A stretch of DNA of 30,198 nucleotides from Gamarada debralockiae (Eukaryota; Ascomycota; Leotiomycetes; Helotiales; Hyphodiscaceae): the NCBI GenBank assembly GCA_002803225.1, contig NXFV01001419.1, positions 1 to 30,198 on the forward strand, written 5' to 3'. This document shows positions 9,615-20,463 of the stretch, piece by piece. The notes below the pieces were generated by a model. That model saw only the letters and a list, made by a program, of their open reading frames with translations. It was not told the origin of the DNA and did no database searches. Numbering within the stretch: position 1 is the first letter of the stretch; every line of letters begins with the position of its first letter. The translations under genes were made by a program, and so were the position numbers.

Positions 9615-11775
9615 ATGGAGTTTGGCTTTCCCGCTGTTCCTTCCCAATACCAATCCCCGTTCTCCTCCCCTTCCGACCAAGATGCAGATGGTGGACTGCC
9701 CATTATCCTCGAGCCTGACGACGAGTCGACTTTACACTCGACCACGAGAACTGATCAGAGCACCACGAGTTCCATCGCGAATATCCCGAGAGACGATACC
9801 ATGAAGGAGATTCAGGTCCCCACCCATCCGATCCCCTCCATGCAGGGTGCCTTCGCCGAGTCCATGCAAGAAGCATCCGGAGCTTCTACACCCAATATAC
9901 CGAAGAGTAGATTGGGTACCGCTGCAGCACGGAGAAAGTTGTTGATCGATCAGGATATATCTGAGGAGACACATGCGGCAAGATGGAGGCAGAAACCGGG
10001 ACAGCAATACCATCAGCTGTGGAAGCTGATGGCGCAGATCTCGTTTGGGATTTATCTGCTGCTGAATGGAATTGCCAAAGATGAGACTCAGGTTATGGCG
10101 ATTTTGCAGGGACATGTGGATGAGGTTGATGAGTTTCTGGAGACGACGCTGGATGATTTCGATTTGGCGCAGGATGACATTGATGAGCGGCTGAAGTTCT
10201 TGAAGCTCCCGTTGGAGAATATTGCCATTTTCGATGCTATGCTGGAGGATCGGACTTTTCGACTGCAGATTGTCGATGGCAATGAGCGAATTGAACATGT
10301 CATTCATAGAACAGCGGCCGCCATGAAAGATGCGTTGAAGGATGTACAGCAAGGTCTGGATGCATGCAAAGAATTCACAATATATTTGGCAGAAGTCGAC
10401 TCTGTAGTCTGGAGGAATGAGCGGCCAGATATGGAGAAGGTCTTCGATGCTATGAAAGGGAATGTGGAGGGGTGGTACAAGGCGTATGTCTCATTACAGA
10501 CGAAAGGTAATCACCTTGGAGTCGCACTGGTACAACTTGGATCTATTGTCGCGGAGATGGATAGGAGGGCCGGAGAAGTTAGTCGTAAGAGAAGAGTACG
10601 TCGCCCAAAACCCAATCTTGCACAATGTTTAGCTAACAATCCCCTAGTTCAGCACCTCCCCTATATCTTCGCCCATGAACTCTCCTCCCGCATCTCCCCC
10701 ACAACCATCCCAGCAGATGCGGCAATCGATGCTCAAGACACTCCCTACAGATCCAACAATGATCACTCCAGCTATACAAGCCGCCCTCCCCGCCTTCCAA
10801 CTTGTACAAGACCGCGAGCGAACCCCTGAACCTGAACAACAATCTCAACACTCCTCTCTCGAATCAGAACTAGAGCCCGAATTTATCCTAGCACCACGAA
10901 CGTACACACCAGTTCCCTCACCACAACCATCTCAACCGCCAATTCAAGAAGCTGCTCCTCCACCCGAAATCCGCCAAAGATCCTCTCAGCGAAAACGCTT
11001 CTCCTTAAAACGCAAAGAAACACCACAAGAAATGGTACTTCAACCACCTCCCCCACTAACAGAAAACTACCGGGGACCTCACCAACGCGTCTACTCTTCC
11101 TCCGCGCCCCGACCCGACGTCATCCCCCGAGGCCACAATGTCGTTCCTTCCCTCTCCTCTCCCGTCCCAAGAGAGCGATCCGTAAACACCCCTCCCTCCC
11201 GCGGCCTCGATTCCGCCTACTGTTCCGATTTCGAGAAACCTCTTTCACCACCCACAGGCCCCCATCCTTCCCAACTCACACAAACGATCTCAAATTCCCC
11301 CCGCATTCCACCAGCAAGAATGGACTCTCCTCCAGTCCTATCCCAATCTTTCCTCCCCTCCCCACGCTCCGACAAACAATTCTTCCGCCCCGTAAACGCC
11401 TCCCCTAACTCACCCCTCCAACGACCCTGGACCGCAGCCCCAACACCAAACCACATCCACAGCCACTCCGCCGGTTCCAACGGTTCCAACGGCTCCAACT
11501 CCAGACATGTCCATACACCTAGCGCATTGGGTAATCGGAGAGGAGCGCCGAGTGCCATGGGCATGAGTACGATGAGCGATATGACGACTGTGACGGAGAA
11601 CGGAAAGAAGGTTAAGAAGAAACGGAGTGCGTTTGGGTGGTTGAAGAAAGCTTTTTCATTGAGTGAGGAGGAGAAGATGGCTTTTGAGGAGAGGAGACGG
11701 CGGACGGATTGGGAACAGGAGAAGTACTATGAACGGCCGCCGCAGAGGTGGATTGATGGAAAGAGGGTGCGTTAG
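9615..11775 (+). CDS. Uncharacterised 702-aa fungal protein, helical N-half and disordered C-half
   Basis: Exons 9615-10595 and 10648-11775 encode 702 aa. The 52-nt intron (donor GTACGT, GCTAAC branch, CCCTAG acceptor) removes the stop that otherwise ends the first frame. Residues 1-115 are Ser/Thr/Pro-rich. Residues about 118-325 are strongly helical, with acidic DEVDEFLETTLDDFDLAQDD-type heptads, and may form a coiled coil. Residues about 328-640 are Pro/Ser/Gln-rich and probably disordered (PSPQPSQPP, a GSNGSNGSN run). The last 57 residues return to order with a basic helix, KKVKKKRSAFGWLKKAFSL, followed by an Arg/Glu-rich segment and YERPPQRWIDGKRVR. I do not recognise a named domain. The architecture suggests a scaffold or membrane/cytoskeleton-associated protein, but that is inference only. 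Nothing overlaps it and no lesion is seen. Confidence 0.85.
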
Positions 11776-12118
11776 GTGGACGTTCCCCGTTTGCAACGAC
11801 ACTTCATCTGAAGATTAAAAGCTTGGTGTGCATGGATTGTACGATATGGATGGACAGGTGGAGCATAATTGGGAATTTCCCTTCCGATGGAAGGACGAAA
11901 TTTTGGAAGAAAAAGCAGCGGAAGAAGGAAACGTGGAGGACTAATTTTTTTGCAAGTATGTGCGATACCATCGAAACGATACCCTTTCAGCACACGGCCG
12001 CGGCGATATTTTCCCTTTGTCTTAACCATCTCCTACTGAATGGAGTGAGTATTTCTAGTTAGTTAGCGTGGAGTTAGGCGTATATACAAGGCCAGGTCAG
12101 CTGGCGCTAGGGCCGATT
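11776..12118. other. Downstream region of the 702-aa gene
   Basis: Probably 3' UTR and spacer. Short frames on both strands carry no motif, and no repeat was noticed. Confidence 0.4.
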
Positions 12119-12526
12119 TCAATTCAGTGAAATAAAATGCGATTGATGAAGTCCTGAGTGATGTTTGAGTGAAGTCGTGCTCTGAGACGTATTGGGTGAG
12201 GTGGAAGCTGGTTGAGGAGAGGGAAGATGGTGAGGCGTATGTGAGAGGTTAAAAGACCGCAAGTGCGGAGAAGGTGTTATTTCTGCATCCTGAAGAGCTT
12301 GAAGAGGAATACTATAAATAGCTTTTTTTCTGGAGGGAGAGGGACTAGCCAGTGCTGTTGTCGAGATGAATGTCCTTATCGATGAGAGTTTGCAGTCCAT
12401 GGTTGGATTCAAGCACTGCAGTAGGCGAATCTCCTGGATCATCTTGGCTTTAAACTCTCGAAGCCTCCTTTTAATGACGGAATTCCTCGCTCCAACGTGG
12501 TCGACGAGAAGCAGTATGTCACACAT
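12119..12526 (-). CDS. Doubtful ORF, 135 aa from the internal ATG
   Basis: The open frame extends back to 12592 but has no ATG before 12526. Its N-terminal half is helical (DILLLVDHVGARN, then IKRRLREFKAKMIQEIRLLQ), and the C-terminal half is Ser/Pro/Thr-rich. No family is recognised. It could be the last exon of a gene with an upstream exon, a remnant, or chance. No supporting splice site was found. Confidence 0.2.
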   Translation of the reverse strand: MCDILLLVDHVGARNSVIKRRLREFKAKMIQEIRLLQCLNPTMDCKLSSIRTFISTTALASPSPSRKKAIYSIPLQALQDAEITPSPHLRSFNLSHTPHHLPSPQPASTSPNTSQSTTSLKHHSGLHQSHFISLN

Positions 12527-12592
12527 GCCCAGTATCCAAGAATGGTGGAGAGCTATTTCCAGGGTAAGCTTGGTTAATATACTTCTCGCCAA

Positions 12593-13419
12593 GTTTGGTC
12601 GTGAGCGGTGTCAGGCTTGCCTCATGTAAATACCGAGTCCCCAGACGGACCTTGTGGCCTTATCTGTGGAGGATACAAGAGGTAGAAAACTGCCTGCTTT
12701 TTTTAATTCACCCCGTAAGCTTCCTCTATGAAAATGACAGGAGGAAGGCAACCTTCCTTTTTCAATTGTTCACAGACCTCGTTTCAACCAAATATAGAGT
12801 TACTCTTGGCTCACTTTCTAGTCTCTGCAAGTTACGGATATCTCAATAATAGGAGAACTCAGCCTTTCGCCCTAATTTCTTTTCAAGTATGGCCTTTATG
12901 CCGTGAACGGCTTCCCTCTAACTTGCCTGATGATATCTTCGGCCGAGTTCCTTCAACGGTGTATAAAATTTGAAGATCCCGCCCCGTGAAAATACATCAT
13001 CAATATTGGGGGGAAGTAAAATCAGGCCAAAAAGAGCTGGCTGACCGGAAGGTTGGCCGGAAGTGCTCGTGTAATTAGCCAAGGAATAGCCAAAAATAAA
13101 AAATAAAAATAAATTTTTTTTTTAGCTCGAATGCCTTCTTGTGGAGGTATCTGAAATCACCTGTCTTTGGGATGATTTCCTGCTCAGCCAATGAAAACCT
13201 TTCGAGATCCAACCGTCTTTTGTCGAAAGATATCGCTGTCACCTATGTGTTGACTGATTCGATGTTGAGACTTTTGTGAGATCGGGATCTCTGTTGTAAT
13301 AGCCTGAAAAGACAATGCACGACTCTCCATTGGCTCCCGGCAAAGTGTCCTTTGATCGGTGTACGTTTCTGCCAGAGCAAGCCAGTCCATTCTAGCGGTA
13401 CTGGCCAAAGTTTTATTCC
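12593..13419. other. Spacer with an A/T simple-sequence tract
   Basis: A purine-to-pyrimidine tract at about 13093-13124 runs from (A)4-5T units into ten T. The rest holds short frames without motifs. The frame at 13184-13471 (-) may contain decayed tail sequence of HET pseudogene 2 but has no recognisable motif. Confidence 0.4.
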
Positions 13420-14048
13420 AAGGGTATAGAGGCTGGTATTCTAGAGAAATAGTTATTTCTGAGCGGGTCATGGTACATACTTAAATCGTGTGTGCTGCCA
13501 CTGACAGATGCCCAAATGAAGAGAGGTGCTATAGGAGGATTGATTATCTGCCCCGAAATGCCTCTACACCTGGGCTCCAATTTGACTCCCTAACCATGAA
13601 AAATGTATCGCAATGCACATCAAGCCATACATGTCCGGAGACCCATACTCCTGCTTCCTAATTGAGAGTAGTCAAGAGCTGTAGTTTTTCGCGCTACCGC
13701 AGAGATGCCGTAGAGTTTATCCGTCTCGTAGGTTAGTTCTCTCCAGGTGTAGTCCGTCAATATCTTGTCCCACAAACTCAGTAGAGAGCGTAAAGAGCAT
13801 GCTGAGCGATTATAGAAATTTATTTTCCTCCATGGTAGGCTATCGACAATGTCTAAAGGATAAACGAGACCACATGGATTGCTACCCCTAACACGGGAGT
13901 TGCATTCCCAAACCCACATCTCGCCATACAATACGTGGAGTATACGCGGCGGTAGTTGGCCCTCTTGTAAATACCACGCTCGCTTTGACAGGGGGCCTTC
14001 AATAAGTAGCCTAGAAACCCAAGCTTTGTTGGGTCCCCTTATCCACAT
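13420..14048 (-). pseudogene. HET-domain pseudogene 2 (second half only)
   Basis: The frame at 14048-13620 carries the second half of a HET domain: GPLSKRAWYLQEGQLPPRIL, then GEMWVWEC, then a stretch ending YTWRELTYETDKLYGISAVA. This is the tryptophan/LQE sub-type, different from the WIDxxCINQ region seen in HET pseudogene 1. After a stop, another frame gives PPIAPLFIWASVSG (about 13545-13490), which matches the APSWSWASV box that usually follows. The N-terminal half is missing; upstream of 14048 the sequence turns AT-rich with no HET motifs. The gene is therefore truncated as well as frame-shifted. It does not look related in sequence to the other two HET genes here beyond the shared domain. 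Confidence 0.75.
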
Positions 14049-14181
14049 ATTGTAAAAGCTGGGGCCATTACATACTACCCGCCCATTTAAGCGAAATTAA
14101 TTTTCTGACAGGTTTTCATGACCCCCTTACCTTCAATTAATTTAAAAATCAACCATCAACAATAATTACTCGATACTCAAA

Positions 14182-14403
14182 ATGGAGGATACTATTTTAT
14201 TAAGCCCCAATATTCCTGAAGAGGGTGGCGAATGGCCTACTTCTGCGCTCGCAGTTATTCGTGGAATGCACGAGTCGGTTTCTCCCAACGGATTACATAA
14301 AGCAATTCCTGACACGCAAAGCCCATCTCACCAGAAATCATCAACTTTTAAGGTCTTTCGGGGTCCCCAGCAAGCTCTCCAGCCAGGGGTTCTAAATCTG
14401 TGA
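14182..14403 (+). CDS. Doubtful small ORF, 73 aa
   Basis: Its ATG sits in a good fungal context (CTCAAAATGG) after an AT-rich, CAA-rich leader, which is why I list it. The product (starts MEDTILLSPNIPEEGG) has no recognisable motif or signal peptide. It lies in the gap between HET pseudogene 2 and the beta-lactamase-like gene. It could be a first exon, a remnant or chance. Confidence 0.2.
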   Translation: MEDTILLSPNIPEEGGEWPTSALAVIRGMHESVSPNGLHKAIPDTQSPSHQKSSTFKVFRGPQQALQPGVLNL

Positions 14404-14660
14404 CCATTGTACATTTATAAACACTTCAACAGATGAGGAGACTTGAAGTACTTCAGGAGGTTGTTTTCGTCCCCTTGCTCAAGGCTGTTCACGTGAAGAC
14501 TAAAGCGACAGTTTAGCCGAGGGCCCATCAACCATTGGCCGCCCCCTTTCAACGACCGACTATTAACCTCCTTTTCATCTACCCTATTTGAAAACGGATA
14601 TCTATCCCTTTTTGGCCAAGCACACACATTTAGAAGACAAGATTAAGGGATTAGATCGAT
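14404..14660. other. Upstream region of the beta-lactamase-like gene
   Basis: No coding motif and no clear TATA box seen. Confidence 0.3.
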
Positions 14661-15839
14661 ATGTCGGCCAATAGTTCTATTCCCAAGAGTACCGACGCAA
14701 TCCCGGGCTTGACCAAAGAAGGCCTTGCAGAGTTCAACGCCCAATTCCATGCGCTGGTAAATGATGGCAAGCTAGCTAATGTCGTCACCCTAATCGCCCG
14801 TCATGGCAAGATCGTAAATTGCGACGCCTACGGTGTGCTCGACATCTCAACAACACCGCCGGTCCCAGTAAAGACCGACAGCATCTTCCGCGTCGCATCC
14901 ATGACCAAACCGATTACCGCCGCCGCGATGATGATGCTCTGGGAAGAGGGCAAGTGGGCGCTCGAAGATCCAGTGTCCAAGTTTATCCCGGAGTTCGAAG
15001 GCCTCAAAGTCAGGCAGGACGACGGCGAGCTTGTCCCGCAAGCGTCACCGATGACGATGAAGCAGCTCATGAGCCATTCTGCAGGCTTCGGCGCAAGAGG
15101 AGAGTACCCCGATCTGCGAGGCAGTGATCTACAGGACATGATTGATTTCCTGGCCAAGCAGCCATTGTCATTTCAGCCGGGGAAAGGCTGGCGCTACGGG
15201 CCGAGCGTTGACATCCAGGGCTATATCATCCAAAAACTCACCGGTCAATTCCTGGATGAATTCCTCGAGCAGCGTATATTTGCGCCCTTGGGCATGGTTG
15301 ATTCCGGCTATGTGCTGCCTGCGTCAAAGGCGGAGCGCCTCGTGAGCAACCACAAGTACGATGGCGACGGCAAACTCGTCGCCATTGGCCTCTCAGGCAC
15401 GTACAATACCTCGAGACCTAAATTTCTCGGAGGTTGAGGCGGTCTCATGCTCTCCACAGTCAAGGATTACTGGCATTTCTCGCAGATGATCCTCAACGGC
15501 GGCGAATTCGAAGGCAAGAGATACCTGGAAGCTAGTACTGTCGAGATGATGCACACCAATGTCCTCGAACCAGGCGTAAGATTAATCAACGGTCTTGGCT
15601 TCGGCTTGGGTTATGCTATCGTTCAAGACCCAGCCGCGGCGAAAATCAGCCTAGGGCTTCAAAGCTACTTCTGGGCCGGCCTGTACGGGACCTGGTTTTG
15701 GATCGATCCCGTCAATGACATGATTGTTATCGGCTTCATCAATAATATCAACGGTGCAACGCCAGCCGGGGCGCCGTTGGTGCGTGAGCTCTCAGCACAA
15801 TTGGTATACAAAGCCGTGAGCGAATCAAGCCGCAATTAA
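14661..15839 (+). pseudogene. Class C beta-lactamase/esterase-like serine hydrolase with an in-frame TGA
   Basis: An uninterrupted 392-codon frame except for one TGA at 15435-15437 (codon 259), where FLGG*GGLMLST reads on in the same frame. The usual residue there is Gly, so a single GGA-to-TGA change explains it. The product belongs to the beta-lactamase/LovD/EstB serine hydrolase family. The nucleophile motif is S80-M-T-K83. Y179-G-P-S182 is the likely second motif. MKQLMSHSAGFG and the WAGLYGTWFWIDP block are typical of this family. Such enzymes are mostly esterases, amidases or acyltransferases; the substrate is unknown. The gene has no introns and appears more G+C-rich than the AT-rich decayed sequence on both sides, which could mean recent arrival, possibly from bacteria. 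The ATG at 14661 is the first in frame. Readthrough or sequencing error could rescue the full protein; the 258-aa product alone would lack the last active-site block. Confidence 0.85.
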
Positions 15840-16904
15840 GCGGAGAATCTTGATTAATATGTTAAGAGAAGAAGGCAGTGTATCTCTTAACTTGAGAATG
15901 AGACGGAGTAGAACATTGACACGACGGGATGATCCGTCAAAATGTGCATAACATCAGGTAAATCAGCGAGCTATAGCATGCCAGGCTTTTTCAGTCCATC
16001 CTGTTCACCGATGCCGGAAAGTGTTACACCCAGCACTCCCCTCAGACTGCAACAGGAGTATCCTCAGCAGGAATCTTACAGTTGGGGCCGGATTGTGATG
16101 GATCAGGCCAACTTCTCCACAAACTCCGCCGGACCATGATGGATCATGCCAACTCACGTAATGATAGGTAATCTTGGAGCATATACCTATGGAATGGCAG
16201 GGTTCTTAAAGGAAAGGGAAGCCCAAGGAAGGATTCCCTTACTTTATGTCCTTTATTTGACAGGCAACCCTAAGGTTCCTGGAAGGAGGTTACGTTATAG
16301 AGTAGAGGGGAGTAGGAATAATGCATAAGTAGCGCACTGTGTCTACGCCTAAGAATCTATCGCTTCCTCCTGCACATTTTGCCAGGCAATAGCCTTGCTG
16401 CCTTATCTCTAGCAGAAAGCAAAAGCAATTGCGGCATGCTCACGACGCCGATAGAGCGATGCAGCTGTTGCGACAAAGATTTGAATTGACATCAGCTCTG
16501 ATTGCTTCTAGTGTGAGGAAAGATATCTTCCTTCACGTCCTCATAAGGTTCCAACATACGCAGAAACGCGGGCTCTTTGCAGAATGAAGCGCTCGTCTGG
16601 CACGTCAGAATTCTCATTTTCGGCGTGTCCTGCAGCCACCCCTGCTGACTATATGAGTGCTACTGTAAGATGAACGGCTACGCCACACTGTGGCCAGCTC
16701 ACGGGGCTGAGATGAGAACCCCGTCTGCTTCAAACTATCTTCTGGCCACGATCTCGATGAACACTTTAAATCTGGACAGTTACGCATGATATGTGCATAA
16801 CGAAGCGGATAGTCGTCTTCACATTATCTATTGGACTTTCTCTCTTCAATTCCCTCAAGACACACGCATAAATTTGTACTTTTCCCGCACGCAAAGGTAG
16901 CGAT
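15840..16904. other. Spacer with a short direct repeat
   Basis: An imperfect 18-bp direct repeat, TGATGGATCAKGCCAACT, lies at 16096-16113 and 16137-16154. No gene is recognised; short frames have no motifs. Confidence 0.4.
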
Positions 16905-17290
16905 AACGCAAAAGAGGGTGCTTGGCGCAGAGCATCGTTCCACGCTAAGTAGTATAGCCAACCTAGCGTTAAATCAAGAGCGATAGAAGAAGGCTGACAG
17001 AACTGCGAAGTGCAAGTAATAGAGACGAGTAAGAGGTGCTTAGCACAGAGCATCTAGACTCGCTGACCAGTATGGCCAACCTGGCGTTGACGTACTGTAA
17101 TCAAGGGGCGGTGGTGGGAGGCCGAAGAGCTACAAGTGAAGGAATTGGAATTTTGCAGGAGGTATTTGACGCAGAGCATCCAGACACGCTGACCAGCATG
17201 AATAACCTTGTGCACATATGGAGAGGTTAGGATCCAGATGAGGAAGCTGTAGCATTGATGAGGGAATGTGTGCAGCTTCGTGAACGTGTC
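16905..17290 (+). pseudogene. Decayed kinesin-light-chain-type TPR repeats
   Basis: Three diverged copies of the AEHPDTLTSMNNLA signature start near 16917, 17035 and 17161. Copies 2 and 3 are exactly 126 nt apart, the 42-codon period of TPR repeats of this type. Copies 1 and 2 are 118 nt apart, so eight bases are missing and the frame changes. Later residues read EEAVALMRECVQLRERVL, again standard for these repeats. Stops occur after copy 1 and after HIWRG. In fungi such arrays are usually the C-terminal part of NB-ARC or NACHT proteins (NLR-like). No nucleotide-binding domain could be recognised upstream, so only the repeat end survives here. Confidence 0.8.
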
Positions 17291-17750
17291 TTGGATCCCG
17301 GAACATTTATCCACGTCATCTTCACGCGCGTCTTTGATGAACTAGGATATAGAGGATCTGGAGTTGGAGCTTTCAAGTGCGTAAGACCATATGTATACAG
17401 TACATGTGCAATCAACATTTTTGAACAGCGTTATAAGCTTCACATTAGTAAATTACGTAGTAAAGACGTCTACAGTAATTCGTATGGCACTATGAAGAAT
17501 ACGTAGACCGTCGCATATTGAAACTACGGCAAGGGCAAGGCTTGACGCTGCGGTAGTAGGTACTGAAAAAACCGCAGTTATACAAAACTAGCTCAACCCA
17601 AAGTCTATTAGCTACATGCGGTTACGTTACCGACAAGTACCTTGGCCCTTAAGTGGGGTTGAAATAAAAACAGAATGTGGAAAGGGATTTTGCAACCAAC
17701 TGTATTATGAACCCTCTTAAAATAGTAATAAGCACTAGAGTAATACACTA
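17291..17750. other. Spacer before the MITE
   Basis: AT-rich sequence containing short frames without motifs. No gene seen. Confidence 0.35.
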
Positions 17751-18292
17751 CACTAAAATCTGGATATAAGAATATCGTTGGTTCCAAGGGTTATATTCTA
17801 ATGGGGGGGTATTCTTGTACAAGGGGTCACGTGAGGCTAAAATCTTCGAATTCGAATTTGACTCTGAAACGCTCAAAACTGTAGAGTTTAATCAAAACGC
17901 AAGTAGATTACCTATTACAGACTGGTCTCTGGGCTTTAAAGAAACTTGTGATTATTGTTTGCTTCCTGTTTTCATACCAGCTTGCACTATCCTTCTCTCT
18001 ATTCGATTTAAGTGCTGATAGTGCTTTCGCTAGCGCTTTCGAATGCTTTGCCACTCGAGATCAGTGATCGCACAACACTTTTGAGAAGGTTTTAATAATA
18101 ATGATAATAAGGAAGGAGCTATTACTATAAGAATATTGGCTGTGGTCTCTAGGGTTGGGACTGTAGAATCGTAAGAATATTCTTATCGGGAAGATATTCT
18201 TATGTTCCACCAAAATACGCTAGGGACCGAGGGTCGTATTCTTATTGGTCAGGTATTCTTATCTACAGGATTCTTATATCCAGGTTTTATTG
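17751..18292. mobile_element. pogo/Fot1-like MITE, 542 bp
   Basis: Terminal inverted repeats of 23 bp with two mismatches: CACTAAAATCTGGATATAAG at the left end and, on the complement, CAATAAAACCTGGATATAAG at the right end. They are flanked by TA at 17749-17750 and 18293-18294, the target duplication of Tc1/mariner/pogo elements. The CARTAAAAYCTGGATATAAG type of end is familiar from fungal Fot1/pogo elements. The interior holds several ATTCTTAT/ATAAGAAT palindromes (about 18170-18275) and a 67-codon frame at 17815-18018 without a DDE motif. It is too short for a transposase, so it would be non-autonomous. Confidence 0.8.
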
Positions 18293-18506
18293 TATCAAAT
18301 ACAAACATCAAGTCGGTCCGCTTGTTGCTTCTCACGTAAGCTCAAAAATAACTGCTATAATAAATATCCTCCTAGGCTTCCTTCATCATTCATGCGAAAC
18401 ATTACTGCTATCTACACTAATTAAAAGGTCTCTGCAACTCTGGAGCGAGCCGGTTCCTTGATTCCCCGGGTCCTGCAACCTCATCCTCTTCTTTTCGCCG
18501 TTTAGA

Positions 18507-19425
18507 ATGACGACCAGCACGGCTTCTCCGAAGCCATGGGCCGATACCCCCCTAGCATTGATACCAACCCCTATTTTCGTAACTAAAAAGGTTGGCGTCT
18601 GTCTTTTTGTGACTACTAGCTCGTTAACTCAACGTTTCGTGCCAGCACGACATGTTTACAAGCGGTGCGAGCCACATGTGCATGGTCCACAATTCCATCT
18701 TCCGGGGGTACAACTCTATCTATCACCAGGCACCACACGTCGCGGAGGCCGACAAGGACGACTTCGTCAGGTATTGTTTGACGTGGCATAAATTCTTGAA
18801 GACGCATGCCGAAAATGAAGAAACTAGTCTCTTCCCAAGGACTGAGGAGCTTTTGGAGGATAAGACGATTTGGGAGGAGTCGCATAAGGAGCATGGTACG
18901 TCAGAACTTGTCTGGGCGTCGCGAAAGATAGGGCAGATGACCTGACAGAGAACTCCTCTGCCTCCAGACACATTCATGCCAGGCATAGCCAAGTTCCAAG
19001 ACTACCTAGTCAACCTCAAGCATTCAAGCGACTTCTCAGGAACTAAACTACTGGAGATCATGGCATCTTTCCAAGGGCCACTTGAATCGCACATGCGGTC
19101 CGAGATCTCCACTATCGCGGATTTAGCGAAACACCCACGGACGCCGAAGGAGGGTAGTGCAGAGGAGAAGGCTACACAGGCCGCCTGGGAGATGCGTGAG
19201 GGGAACATGCTCATCAAGTCAGGCGTGACAGACGTTCTGCCGTTCTTTCTGTTCAACTTCGATAGCGACTATGAGGATGGTCTGTGGAAGAACTGGCCGC
19301 CGATTCCGGGGCTGGTGAGGTGGATTATGATAAGCGTTGCGAAGATTCTACATCCGGGATGGTGGAAGTTTGCGAGCTGTGATACGGCGAGACGGAGGAG
19401 GGCGTTGCACGCTGTTCCTCATTGA
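18507..19425 (+). CDS. Hemerythrin-like (HHE) domain protein
   Basis: Three exons, 18507-18590, 18646-18895 and 18968-19425, encode 263 aa. Intron 2 (72 nt) is clear: donor GTACGT, acceptor CTCCAG, joining KEH to DTFMPG through a split GAC codon. Intron 1 (55 nt, donor GTTGGC) is less certain; a GTAACT donor 12 nt upstream keeps the frame too. The HHE ligand pattern is complete: H43 (MVHNS), H82 with E86 (LKTHAENEE), H111 (SHKEHD), H153 with E157 (ESHMRSE). Hemerythrin-like domains bind a non-haem di-iron centre; fungal members are linked to oxygen or iron sensing or storage, but not to one known reaction. The C-terminal block (FFLFNFD ... WKNWPPIP) is typical of the fungal cytosolic type. 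No signal peptide. Intact. Confidence 0.9.
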
Positions 19426-20463
19426 GCCGTGATCTATTAGTACAAGGCACCCTTGTTGGAAAGAGTAATCAGTGACTCTGGTTCTAGGCACCATGAGACA
19501 TGTGACACATCACATGAATCAGAGTTCACTTGATCAGTGTGACATGTTCTATGAGTAATATGGAGATTCCTGTCTATAAGTAGAGACTGCTGTACTTGGT
19601 TTGTCCGTTAGTATCTTCGCAGCCTTAATAATCCAACCAAGTTTTCCTTATTCTATTATTTCTCGTCAGTCATGTGACTATATTGCAAGACCCCTGTTCA
19701 CCATGGCTCACCCCGTTAGATTCACTTGCTCAGCCTGGCTCATGTTTGCTCCCCTGCATCTGAGGCTAAAGCAGCAACAGCTCATGTTCAAAACGAAAAT
19801 AGGAAATGGTTATCGAGATTCCAACGTCGAATGGCTTGTTTTCCCCATCCCCCTTTCTGACATTCTGAATCCGCTACGGATTTGCTTTTTTCTGGCCACT
19901 TGTGATAGTTTCTCTCTTATTCCCCATTCCTTTGCGCGCATCCAGAGTACGCTGGCAATGAGAAAGCCTTCTTGGAGAAGATACCGCGGAGACTCCGAGA
20001 GAAACCAAATTTGGAGATAATGAAGATGATGGTATTGATTGGGGATTGGCATTCATTGAGGGCCGGAGCAAGAAGAGAACGGTGTATCCTGCTGGGATAT
20101 TGCTTGGTTCAAGTCTTGATCTTGATCTTTAGACTCAATTTTCGGATGGCCGCTTCGATTGTGCTCTGCTGGTTGTATATCGCCACGCTTGGTTCATGGC
20201 CTTGCAGAGTCATCTATCTGCATGACCTCCGATGACTGAATGATCAATCGCACTTTCTTGGATATACCTACTCTACTCTGCCTGTGTACTCTATTTAAAG
20301 CACTAGTCTTCTCCTGAGCGTCGAGTTGAAACTATGCTTTTGTGTTTCTTTAAAATCACCTAATCAAGGCGCGAGCGATTAGATTTGCTAAGGCTAACTG
20401 AAGTCATCTAACATACCTGTATAACCCGTTTTCGTCATCCATTCTTCTAGGCTCTGTATTTTC
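19426..20463. other. Intergenic stretch with weak ORFs
   Basis: A frame of 106 codons from the ATG at 19703 (+, CACCATGG context) and an overlapping frame ending at 20235 (+), the latter with about 40 hydrophobic residues, could be exons of a small membrane protein. No splice pair joins them convincingly and no family is recognised. At 19487-19555 an imperfect inverted repeat (ATGAGACATGTGACAC against GTGTGACATGTTCT) precedes a CTATAAGTA box at about 19574. Confidence 0.3.

Noticed and set aside
11217..11564. 115-codon - strand ORF in the 702-aa gene
   Set aside because: Shadow of the Pro/Ser-rich coding exon, which has a consistent splice model and conserved-looking ends.
16096..16154. Direct repeat as a CRISPR or target-site duplication
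   Set aside because: Only two 18-bp imperfect copies 41 bp apart, no bounded element between them, and CRISPR arrays are not expected in a fungal nucleus.
19810..20052. ESPRYLLQEG on the - strand as an MFS sugar-transporter fragment
   Set aside because: The ten residues resemble the PESPR motif, but the residues on both sides do not match and the opposite strand reads as well.
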